This document shows positions 25,746 to 34,033 of a stretch of 64,000 nt of DNA, one piece after another. The position numbers and the translations under genes were made by a program. Every line of letters starts with the position of its first letter. The stretch's first letter is position 1. Origin of the DNA: Silvanigrella paludirubra (GTDB taxonomy: Bacteria > Bdellovibrionota_B > Oligoflexia > Silvanigrellales > Silvanigrellaceae); the NCBI RefSeq assembly GCF_009208775.1, contig NZ_WFLM01000001.1, forward strand, positions 723,325-787,324, read 5' to 3'. The notes below the pieces were generated by a model. It did no database searches. It was not told the DNA's origin and saw only the letters and a program-made list of their open reading frames with translations.

Positions 25746-27665
25746 ATGGAAGATCATTCAAAATTAATTGACCCAAAAAATAGTGAACAAAAAAAAATGA
25801 AATTTGAAAGTGCAAGAAGAAAATCTGAAAATTATGATAAAAAATTAAAAAGATTAGATAATACGTTTGCTTTATTTAGGCTCATTAGTATTATAACTTT
25901 TTTAGCGGTTATTGTAAGTTTATTTAAAAATCAATCCACTTCTACCAATTTTTTATTTATTGTTTTATTTTTAATCTATTGTTTATTAACTTCATGGATT
26001 CATAATGTGATACAAGTGAATCAAAAAAAATGGAAAGCCTTAAGTTTAAGTTATCAATTATCTATCCTAAGAATGGATAGAAACTTTGAAAAATTAGAAA
26101 ACGAAATTGCTCCATGGCATAAAGAATGTATAAGTGTTCCAAAAGGACATATTTATTCATCAGATTTAGACATTCACTCTCAATTATTCTTATTATTTAA
26201 TACATGTTCAACAAAAAATGGTTCAAGTAAATTATTTAAACTTTTTATGGAAGCAGGAATTAATCCCTGTGATAACAAATCTTCAAAAGAAAGATCATTA
26301 AAATCTAAATTATTAAGTAAACAAAGTATTTTATTAAGACGTTTTGAATCTTTAAGACTAGACGAGAATTTTTTACAAAAATTCTATAAGGAAAATGAAA
26401 AAAATAAAGAAAAGAATAACAGTAAAAATGAAAACGAAATAATTCAAAATCAGAATATTTCTGAAAATAAATATCAATTTCATATGCGCAATATTTATTC
26501 TTTTATTAATTTTTTAGCATGGGTTTTTATTTTACTTCCAACTCTAATTAATTTTATTCAAAATCCAAATGTAGAACTCCTAATACAGCCTTTGTTTTTA
26601 TATTCTATGTTTCTTCTATTTGGAGTTTTTATATTTACTCCTGTTACAGAAAAAGCTGAAAAAATTTCTCAATCTTCAAAAAAAATTGAGCAAGTAATTA
26701 AAGCTCTTTCAAAAAGTCAAAAATCAGTTCAATCCCTAAATTTATCTTTTTTAGAACCAACTTCTATTAAAGAAATAGATTCTTTAAATTTTTTAATAAA
26801 TTTAATTTCATTAAGGGGTAATTTTATATTTTGGATAACTTTACACATTTTTTTTCCTTTTGATGCAATCATTTGTTTTGTGATCCAATTAAAATTAAAA
26901 TCAATCGAAAAGAAACTTCCAATTTGGGAAGAAGAACTTTATGAATTTGATCTATTAAGCAGTTTTGCAAGATTTCATTTAGAAAATTCTGTAAGCCATT
27001 TTTTGACAGAAGAAGAAAGAAACTTAGCAAGCCCTGATTACATAGAGTTTGTAAATATGGGTCATCCATTAATTCCTGAATATAATAGAATTTCAAATAC
27101 TCTTAAATTAAATAAAACGTCACCTGTTATATTATTAACTGGAAGTAATATGGCTGGAAAAAGTACTTTTTTAAGAACTTTTGGAATAAATGTTTTATTG
27201 GCAAATATGGGAGCACCCGTTTGTGCTTCTCGATTTATCGTAAAACCAAGCAGATTACTGTGTGCAATAAGAATTGATGATTCTTTATCAGATGGTACGA
27301 GTTACTTTTATGCCGAAGTAAAAAGACTTAAATTTATTTTAAATTCTCTAAATAATAAAAACAATATTGAACCCAGTATTTTTTTAATTGATGAAATATT
27401 TAGAGGAACAAATAATAAAGAAAGATATATTGGAAGTTTAAATATAATTCATTCTTTATTCAATAAAAATTCATTTGGAATTATTTCGACTCATGATTTA
27501 GCTTTAGCCGATATAAATCAATCTGATACCAGATTACGAAACATGCATTTTAGAGAACACATTGAAAATAATAAATTGATTTTTGATTATTTAATTAAAG
27601 AAGGGCCATGTCCCACAACAAACGCATTATTTATAATGAAACAAGAAGGACTTCCTATCCCTTAA
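25746..27665 (+). CDS. MutS-like ATPase with membrane segments
   Basis: 639 aa. The C-terminal third is a MutS-type ABC ATPase: Walker A TGSNMAGKST, followed by FLRTFGINVLLANMGAPVCA, signature-region DDSLSDGTSYFYAEVKR, Walker B FLIDEIFRGTNNKER and the H-loop STHDL. The N-terminus lacks the mismatch-recognition domain (no FxE) and instead has two helices near residues 45-85 and another pair near 245-290, so it is probably membrane bound. Such MutS-related proteins are widespread but poorly understood. Start ATG 25746 with a weak GAGAAG upstream. Not a mismatch-repair MutS. Confidence 0.85.
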   Translation: MEDHSKLIDPKNSEQKKMKFESARRKSENYDKKLKRLDNTFALFRLISIITFLAVIVSLFKNQSTSTNFLFIVLFLIYCLLTSWIHNVIQVNQKKWKALSLSYQLSILRMDRNFEKLENEIAPWHKECISVPKGHIYSSDLDIHSQLFLLFNTCSTKNGSSKLFKLFMEAGINPCDNKSSKERSLKSKLLSKQSILLRRFESLRLDENFLQKFYKENEKNKEKNNSKNENEIIQNQNISENKYQFHMRNIYSFINFLAWVFILLPTLINFIQNPNVELLIQPLFLYSMFLLFGVFIFTPVTEKAEKISQSSKKIEQVIKALSKSQKSVQSLNLSFLEPTSIKEIDSLNFLINLISLRGNFIFWITLHIFFPFDAIICFVIQLKLKSIEKKLPIWEEELYEFDLLSSFARFHLENSVSHFLTEEERNLASPDYIEFVNMGHPLIPEYNRISNTLKLNKTSPVILLTGSNMAGKSTFLRTFGINVLLANMGAPVCASRFIVKPSRLLCAIRIDDSLSDGTSYFYAEVKRLKFILNSLNNKNNIEPSIFLIDEIFRGTNNKERYIGSLNIIHSLFNKNSFGIISTHDLALADINQSDTRLRNMHFREHIENNKLIFDYLIKEGPCPTTNALFIMKQEGLPIP

Positions 27666-28657
27666 ATTGGAGAAGAAAGATTCACTTTTATCGCTTTTTT
27701 AGATGGGTCTGATTTACAGAGTTTTTCAACCCAACTAATCTGTTTAAGACCAGACTTATTATCTGAATAATCCTTACAAACATTTTTTAAAAATGGATTT
27801 CCATTAGCAAGTATTAATGTGTTTGGACTAAATTGAAATAAAGGTTTCGGATTATCTATATTATTATTTTTAATTGATAAAACTTTAATTTTTTCTAAAT
27901 TAGATAAATAATCTACATTATCTATTTGATTTGTACTTAAAAATAGCCATTGTAGTTCTTTAAAATTACTTATAACTTGTATATCTGAGATATGATTGTT
28001 TGAAAGACTTAAAACAATTAAACTCTTTAAAGAAGAAAGAGGTTTCAAATTTGACAATTCATTATTATCAAGCCACAAAGCTCTTAAGCTAACTAAACAA
28101 CCAAGCGGTGAAAGATCACTTAACTCTTGGCCTGCTAAATTTAACATTCTCGCATTAAATAAACTTTCTTTTATTGAATCATCTTTGCAATCTTTTGCTT
28201 GAATCATATTCATAACAGCTTCAACTGTTTTTTTAATTCCAATTCCAGATTGTTCTTTTGAAGCACACCAAGATTTAAATGTTTTATTTATTCCAAAATG
28301 GTATATTAAAGAATTTTTTGTTGTTGAATTTGATAATTTTAGTTTACATTCGGTATATGTTTTAAGATTATTTTTAGGATCTTTAAATAGAAGATTTTGA
28401 TTAGAAATAGAAAATATCGATTTACATACTTCAGGACCATCAACTATTTCAAATTGATTTAAATTTTCCTCTAATTTTATTTTATAAGGAAGAGACAATA
28501 AAAAATTATTTTTTTCTAAATACATATGATTTTCTGAAAAAAATATTTTATAAGTATTTTCAGTTGAATAGGCTTTTAAAACCGATAAATTAACTAGAAA
28601 AAAAATATAGAAAATAAGCTTAGAACTATTATTTTTTATTTTTATTAGATAATTCAT
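27662..28657 (-). CDS. Secreted leucine-rich-repeat protein
   Basis: 331 aa with a signal peptide (N-terminal KIKNNSSK, hydrophobic core to about residue 30). Residues 170-290 hold roughly five 22-residue repeats of the internalin-like type with L-x-x-L-x-L-x-x-N-x-I/L spacing (LWLDNNELSNL, LSLSNNHISDI, LFLSTNQIDNV, LSIKNNNIDN). Four Cys lie outside the repeats. LRRs mediate protein binding; the partner is unknown. AAGGA before the ATG. It converges with the MutS-like gene (4-base overlap). Confidence 0.85.
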   Translation of the reverse strand: MNYLIKIKNNSSKLIFYIFFLVNLSVLKAYSTENTYKIFFSENHMYLEKNNFLLSLPYKIKLEENLNQFEIVDGPEVCKSIFSISNQNLLFKDPKNNLKTYTECKLKLSNSTTKNSLIYHFGINKTFKSWCASKEQSGIGIKKTVEAVMNMIQAKDCKDDSIKESLFNARMLNLAGQELSDLSPLGCLVSLRALWLDNNELSNLKPLSSLKSLIVLSLSNNHISDIQVISNFKELQWLFLSTNQIDNVDYLSNLEKIKVLSIKNNNIDNPKPLFQFSPNTLILANGNPFLKNVCKDYSDNKSGLKQISWVEKLCKSDPSKKAIKVNLSSPI

Positions 28658-28817
28658 AGCAATTCCTTAATATTTAACACCCTACATAAAAATGTATATG
28701 TGAGGATAAATAAACTTTCAATTCAAGCGTTTTATGTCTTTAAAATTGACAACAAACATCTTGTTAAGGTTATGCTAAATACACGAATAGCTAAAAATTT
28801 TTATCAAAAATCAATAA

Positions 28818-29816
28818 TTATTCCAAAAATCCTATTTTTTGTGTTGCAGACTCTGCTAATTCACTAGATTTCTTCAAATATATTGAAGTTGTAGAAATTA
28901 ATTTATGGTTTAAAAGTCCTTGAATTTGAACAATAGGCACACCTTGATTATGTAAAAGTGTAGCCAAAGTCGCTCTAAAACTATGTGGGCTTACATCTTT
29001 GAAGACTCGAGACTCTTTCACAGAAATTTTTACCATATCAAAAACGGAAGAACGACTCAGTTTTGTTAAATTTTTAGACATTTGTGAACGAATAAAAAAG
29101 TAGTCATCTCCCTCTGCATCGGCTCTAAATTCATTTTTGTAATCCATTAGAACGAGAGCTGTATTAGGATGAATTATTGGCGAATGTGTTACATTTCCTT
29201 TTGTTACCATATGCAAACGCCAGTTTGCTCCTACCTTTTCTAAGCTATTTATTTTTAATTCACATAATTCTTCTGCTCTTAATCCTACTGTAAAAAGTGT
29301 ATACATTACAGTATATCTTAAACGCCAAACATTATAAGTTCTGCTTTTTTTACATTTAGAAATTTGAAATTGTTTTTTTGAAAATTCTAAAAGTTTTAAT
29401 ACTTCTTCTTGATTTAAAGTATTCGTTTTACCTTTTTTATCAATCTTTGGTTTTTTAATTAATTCAAGAATATTATATTCTAATAGTCCCCTTTTTCTGG
29501 CGTATGTTAAAAATGAAGATAATGATGAAAGCTTTCTAGCGACAGAAGATATTGAAAAATTATTTAAACTTTCTTTCCATAGGATAACTAATCTTTCAGT
29601 TATTTGTTTTAAAGAAGTGATTTTAATTTTTAATGTCTTAAATGTAAATAAAAAAAATTCCTCTAAATCTCTCGTATATGATTGTTGAGTATTTTCACTT
29701 TTAAAAGAATGAATAAACCAATTAAAAATATCTATAATTTCTTTTCCAATATATTCTTCTTTAGTTAAAATAATATTTTTATTGGATATAGCTCGATTAA
29801 AATTCTCGTTTTGCAT
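28818..29816 (-). CDS. Tyrosine recombinase, XerC/XerD-like
   Basis: 332 aa. N-terminal SAM-like core-binding domain (about residues 25-120), C-terminal catalytic domain with the full active set: Arg180 (GLRAEEL), Lys206 (VTKGN), His278 and Arg281 (HSFRATL), His304 (LLNHKL), nucleophile Tyr313 (SIYLK). It could resolve chromosome dimers as Xer, but no dif site was found here, and with no phage or integron genes nearby a housekeeping role is favoured. Ends 153 bases past the LRR gene start, same strand; 41 bases downstream of lysA. Confidence 0.88.
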   Translation of the reverse strand: MQNENFNRAISNKNIILTKEEYIGKEIIDIFNWFIHSFKSENTQQSYTRDLEEFFLFTFKTLKIKITSLKQITERLVILWKESLNNFSISSVARKLSSLSSFLTYARKRGLLEYNILELIKKPKIDKKGKTNTLNQEEVLKLLEFSKKQFQISKCKKSRTYNVWRLRYTVMYTLFTVGLRAEELCELKINSLEKVGANWRLHMVTKGNVTHSPIIHPNTALVLMDYKNEFRADAEGDDYFFIRSQMSKNLTKLSRSSVFDMVKISVKESRVFKDVSPHSFRATLATLLHNQGVPIVQIQGLLNHKLISTTSIYLKKSSELAESATQKIGFLE

Positions 29817-29857
29817 CCTTGCAACTTTCTTTAAAAGAATATTTTATTTAAAATAAA

Positions 29858-31216
29858 TTAACCCTGAATTACATGTAAAATTTTTCCGTCTTTAACAAAG
29901 ACTTCACTTGTTAAGGATCGTAAATTATACGTACTTGCCATTGAGCGACAATAGGCTCCTGCCTCAAAAAAAGCTATAATATCGCCTTTTTGAACTTCAG
30001 GCAGAAGAGTATTTTTAGATAAGAAATCTCCACTCTCGCAAACGGGCCCAACAATATTCCAATTTAAAAAATTATTTTTTAATTTTTCACGTAAATTAAC
30101 ATCCTGTTTGAAATTTACGATTTCAGCATGATGAATGGCTCCATATAAACTCGGCCTTGGAAAATCATTCATAGCACCATCAACATAACAAAATAAATTT
30201 TTGTCTGAATTTCGTTTTTCGTATAAAACTTGAGTTATAAAAACAGTAGAACTTGCTACAATACTTCTACCTGGTTCAACACAAACAAATAAATTATTAA
30301 AATCTTTGCCCCACTCTTTGATAAGATCTTTATAATTACTTGCTGCATTTTTAAATGTGTTACATAAAAAATCGATATGTGATTTAATGTCAATTCCATT
30401 TTCAGGAACACCTTCAACAGGCACACCTAACCCACCACCAAAATCAATATGTTTAACTATAATGTTATTTTTTAACATAAAATCAGCACAATCAAGAATT
30501 TTATTTGCAATTAAAGGAAATATAGAATTTTCCATTAATTGTGATCCGACGTGTACATGAATTCCTTTTAAAGGACGAATCCATTTTTTATAGTCTTCTA
30601 TATCTTGAAATTGAGACTTCATTTGATTTAACCATATTTCAAAATGCTCAAATAATATACCAAACTTTGAATTTAATGCTCCTGTTTTTAAATGTGGGTG
30701 TGTTTCTACTTCTACTGATGGATTTAATCTTAAAGAAATGACCAAACTTTTTATTTCATCACTTTTGTTTTTATAAATAAAAAATAAAATATCATTTAAT
30801 TCTGATAAATGCTCAACACTTAAATAACCTAGTCCTCCTTTTATTGCTTCTTTCCATTCCTCCTCTTTTTTGCCAACACCAGCAAAACAAATTTTCTCTG
30901 GTTTAATTCCAGCCTTTAAAGCCGCGCGCCATTCACCAATAGAAACGATATCGATACCACCTCCTGAATTTTTAATTTCCTCTAATATAGGAAAAGAAAA
31001 ATTTGCTTTCATGGCATAGAAAACTTCAAAATTAGTAAAGTGTTTTTGAAGCGCTGACTTATAGTAATTTAATCTTTGAGAAATTGAATTTAGGCTTGTT
31101 ACATAAATTGGAGACACCTTCAGATCTAAAATATCTGATAAAGGAACAGAATCGATGTAAAGGCCCTCCCCTTTAATTCGTTGTTCAAGAGGTTTTAAAG
31201 TAATAAATAGTCGCAT
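29858..31216 (-). CDS. lysA: Diaminopimelate decarboxylase
   Basis: 452 aa PLP enzyme of the alanine-racemase fold (group IV decarboxylases) that makes lysine from meso-diaminopimelate, the last step of lysine synthesis. PLP Lys in FYAMKANFSFP, HVHVGSQL, DFGGGLGVP, VEPGRSIVA, and the C-terminal GPVCESGDFL with the active-site Cys and GAYCRSMASTYN. The ATG at 31216 has AAGG upstream. Its 5-prime region (31217-31793) holds a terminator-closed structured element and repeated palindromes. Xer-like recombinase follows 41 bases downstream. Confidence 0.95.
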   Translation of the reverse strand: MRLFITLKPLEQRIKGEGLYIDSVPLSDILDLKVSPIYVTSLNSISQRLNYYKSALQKHFTNFEVFYAMKANFSFPILEEIKNSGGGIDIVSIGEWRAALKAGIKPEKICFAGVGKKEEEWKEAIKGGLGYLSVEHLSELNDILFFIYKNKSDEIKSLVISLRLNPSVEVETHPHLKTGALNSKFGILFEHFEIWLNQMKSQFQDIEDYKKWIRPLKGIHVHVGSQLMENSIFPLIANKILDCADFMLKNNIIVKHIDFGGGLGVPVEGVPENGIDIKSHIDFLCNTFKNAASNYKDLIKEWGKDFNNLFVCVEPGRSIVASSTVFITQVLYEKRNSDKNLFCYVDGAMNDFPRPSLYGAIHHAEIVNFKQDVNLREKLKNNFLNWNIVGPVCESGDFLSKNTLLPEVQKGDIIAFFEAGAYCRSMASTYNLRSLTSEVFVKDGKILHVIQG

Positions 31217-31401
31217 TTTAATACCTTATAATAATAAAATTCTTTAAACCCAAAACAATGGGCTCCTTCAATCCTTTTGTATCAGTTCATGTAAGGTGAA
31301 GTCCAGCTTAATGTTACGATTCTGTAATTGATAAATACTAGCAATTTTTTTGCAATAGTTTTTAATTAAAAAATCAATTTTGTAAAATAAAGTTAATGCA
31401 T

Positions 31402-31505
31402 AAAAAAATGAGCTTCTTTTTCTATGGTAGGAAAAAATGACAAATGTTGGTAAGCAAAATGCAGACAATGCTAGGTAGGCTTTTTATTGATAAGAGAAGC
31501 TCATT
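31402..31505 (-). ncRNA. Structured RNA element ending in a terminator, upstream of lysA
   Basis: An 11-bp closing stem AATGAGCTTCT / AGAAGCTCATT encloses a domain of about 80 bases; on the minus strand the stem is followed by seven T (31402-31408), like an intrinsic terminator with a long insert. The insert holds two similar units (AAAATG-ACAAATGTTGGTAAGC and AAAATGCAGACAATGCTAGGTAGGC on the plus strand). It lies about 185 bases before the lysA ATG and 290 after the phosphatase stop. It may be a small RNA end or a lysA leader attenuator. It does not match the lysine riboswitch I know. Confidence 0.4.
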
Positions 31506-31557
31506 AACATGATATTAATATGACTTAGCAAATATTACGACTCAATATTCAATGATA

Positions 31558-31714
31558 TTGTCTAAAAAAAAGACATTTTATAAAACAATAAATATATCAA
31601 ATTATAAAATAAAGATATTTATGAAACAAAAGACATTTTATTATAAATGAATATGTTATTATAAATTTTATAAATTAAGAATTTTGTGTTTTGTCTTAAA
31701 AAAAGACATTTATT
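31558..31714. repeat. Palindromic TTGTCT...AGACATTT repeats in the lysA upstream gap
   Basis: TTGTCT-(A-rich spacer)-AGACATTTTA at 31558-31580 and TTGTCTT-(A-rich)-AGACATTTAT at 31691-31713 are palindromic with 5-6-bp arms. A half copy, AAAAGACATTTTATTATAA, lies at 31627-31646. All sit in the 577-base gap between the phosphatase and lysA, which otherwise has no credible gene. Confidence 0.5.
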
Positions 31715-31793
31715 ATTTTTTTTGATATTAAGTAAACATGATTTATTCCATTAAATAATGCTTAAAATAAGTATTTTTATAATTACAAATAAA

Positions 31794-33893
31794 TCATGCT
31801 GCATCTGATTTATTGATGTTAGGATTGATGTTTTTATTTTCTTTTTCATTTAAAAATCTTATTGCCAATAATGCAATATCATCTTTTTGAGGAACACCTG
31901 AAAAAAATGTGTATGCATCATTTGTAATATTTTTAATAAATTCTTCAGGCTCTTGAGCCCCATGGCTTTCCATAGATTTTTTGAAGTTTTTTAATCCATA
32001 TTCTTTTGATTTAGGAGACTCTCCTTCTACAATCCCATCAGTATAAAATATTATTTTTTGGCCAGGTATAAATTCAAATTCTTTTGTCTCGTATAAAGCG
32101 CCTTTAGCAAATCCTAAACGAGAACCTGTTGCTGGATAAATATATTTAACTTCATTTTTACCTTGTACAGTAGTGATTAATGCAGGAGGCGTATGACCAG
32201 CAGAAGAAGCAAATATTTTTTGATTTTTAAAATCTATTAGGGCAGCTACCATTGTCATTAAATAAGTTTGCTTACCAGTATCAACAATACATTCATTTAT
32301 AAATTGTAAAACTTGGGATGGAAAATCTTTAGAAATGTCTGCTTTACCTAATTTGATAAATTGTAAAAGCATATCAGCTGACCCACGAGTTACAGCTGTA
32401 ATTAAGGCAGCAGGAGTCCCATGACCTGTAACATCACCAAAAAGCACTAAAATTTTTCCATCTTCAACTTCATAAACTCCAAACCAATCACCACCACATT
32501 GGCTAGCAGTTTTAAAAAAAGTCGAAGAATCATAAAAACGAGATTCAGGAAATGATTTTGATATAATGGAATCCTGAACAGCACTCGCTAATTCGATATC
32601 TCGCTCTAAGTTTGCTCTATTTTTCTCACGTAAAACATACCAATCATTTTCTATGGCAGTTATTAATGAGGTTGTTAAACTATTTATAATTCCTCTTGAC
32701 TCGTCACTATTATCTACTGAGCCTTTTGTAAAATAGAGTTCTACAACTCCAATTTTCTTATTTTTTGAATTTAATAAAGGAACAGCAAGAATACTGAAGT
32801 TTATATAGTCATCTGAAAAACTAAATTTACTATCTTCATTTATAAAATGTTTATCATTTTGTAATTTATTAGAGATATCATTTTTACTTTCGATCTTTTT
32901 TTGATCAGAAACACGAACTACCGCTTTTGTTTCATCAGAAGCTTCATTATCTTCATTTAGCCATACCTCTACTTTTAATACTCTAATTAAATCTTTTAAA
33001 TATTTTTCATAAATTTGAATGGACTCACTAATATTCATGCACTTTACAATTGCCTGAGAAGCTTCTGATAGACCTCGAATCATATTTAAACTATGCTCAA
33101 TTTTATCAACCATGAAATTAAAGTTTGTTGTCAATTTATCAATTTCATCTTCACCAGAGCCTATTTGAAATCTTGATCTCGATTGTAATCGGGTAAATCG
33201 ACCATCGGCAATATCAAGACTAGCTTGCATTAATTTTCTAATTGGATTTATAACTTGCTTTTCTAGGAATGAGTAGGTTAAAGCCAAAATTGCTAAACTA
33301 AGACCAAGAGTAAATAAAATAAAACTCACTTTTTGTTCAAATAAACGTTTTGCAATATATTCAGTTGAAAAATTTAAGACAACATAACCAAGAAATTTAG
33401 GATCAGAAATTTCTGTTTCTTTCCACCATAATGATCCAATTAAACGATGTTTATCATCTGTTAGATTTATCATTGGTGATACCATTTTAGATGGTACTAA
33501 ATCAAATTTTGTTTTTTTCAAAATTAATTCTTTTGCTGATAAATCTTTTTCTTTATGTCTGTCTTCATATTCAGCGAGTTCTTTTTTATTGTCTTTATTT
33601 AAATTATATTGAAAACCAGAAAAAAAGTTTCCTTCAGCATCATAAATTTGAATATTTATTACTGTTTCTGCTTCAAATAAAGGTTTCATTCCCCTTGCTG
33701 CAATATCTTTATCTAGTTCCCAGAGTGATTTTGATAAAAAACCTAAAGAATTTGAAAGTAACAGCACATGATTTGCTTCGGCATCTGCATTAAAAGATTT
33801 TTCTGCACGCCTTACCTGGTAAAAGCTATAAATAGACATTACACCTAAGGTAACTATAAGAAGAAGTATGATGATTTTAGGAGCAAGCTTCAT
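31794..33893 (-). CDS. Membrane sensor with HAMP, GAF-like and SpoIIE-type PP2C phosphatase domains
   Basis: 699 aa from the ATG at 33893 (GGGAG upstream). Two membrane helices (about 4-25 and 190-212) flank a periplasmic sensor region; a HAMP linker follows (NPIRKLMQASLDIADGRF), then a GAF-like domain (about 275-415), then the RsbU/SpoIIE phosphatase: QCGGDWFGV, FGDVTGHGTPAAL, SSAGHTPPAL, FYTDGIVEG, KDDIALLAIRF with the metal-binding Asp residues. Such proteins dephosphorylate anti-anti-sigma factors or related Ser/Thr-phosphoproteins in partner-switching. No partner genes are adjacent. Confidence 0.9.
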   Translation of the reverse strand: MKLAPKIIILLLIVTLGVMSIYSFYQVRRAEKSFNADAEANHVLLLSNSLGFLSKSLWELDKDIAARGMKPLFEAETVINIQIYDAEGNFFSGFQYNLNKDNKKELAEYEDRHKEKDLSAKELILKKTKFDLVPSKMVSPMINLTDDKHRLIGSLWWKETEISDPKFLGYVVLNFSTEYIAKRLFEQKVSFILFTLGLSLAILALTYSFLEKQVINPIRKLMQASLDIADGRFTRLQSRSRFQIGSGEDEIDKLTTNFNFMVDKIEHSLNMIRGLSEASQAIVKCMNISESIQIYEKYLKDLIRVLKVEVWLNEDNEASDETKAVVRVSDQKKIESKNDISNKLQNDKHFINEDSKFSFSDDYINFSILAVPLLNSKNKKIGVVELYFTKGSVDNSDESRGIINSLTTSLITAIENDWYVLREKNRANLERDIELASAVQDSIISKSFPESRFYDSSTFFKTASQCGGDWFGVYEVEDGKILVLFGDVTGHGTPAALITAVTRGSADMLLQFIKLGKADISKDFPSQVLQFINECIVDTGKQTYLMTMVAALIDFKNQKIFASSAGHTPPALITTVQGKNEVKYIYPATGSRLGFAKGALYETKEFEFIPGQKIIFYTDGIVEGESPKSKEYGLKNFKKSMESHGAQEPEEFIKNITNDAYTFFSGVPQKDDIALLAIRFLNEKENKNINPNINKSDAA

Positions 33894-33998
33894 AAAATCT
33901 CCCAAAATTGGAGCTTATTAAAAAAACTTAAATGAATAATAAAATATAAATCTTAAATTTTATCGGATTACGTTTTTTCATCTTAAGAGATTTATTAA

Positions 33999-34033
33999 AA
34001 TGAGGGGTCAGAAAAAATGAGGGGTACAGAATA
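33999..34033. repeat. Tandem repeat of AATGAGGGGTNAGA at the 3-prime end of the isomerase gene
   Basis: AATGAGGGGTCAGAAAA (33999-34015) is directly followed by AATGAGGGGTACAGAATA (34016-34033). The stop codon of the isomerase-like gene lies inside the first copy, and its last residues (TPHFF) are coded by the repeat. GGGGTCAGA-like motifs often lie near REP-associated transposase remnants in proteobacteria (from memory, untested). Confidence 0.55.

Noticed and set aside
28741-28790. Possible plus-strand promoter (TTGACA ... TATGCT)
   Set aside because: Spacer of about 19 bases and no plus-strand gene follows.
31268-31468. Minus-strand open frame of 66 codons upstream of lysA
   Set aside because: TTG start, no ribosome-binding site, and overlaps the structured terminator-closed element.
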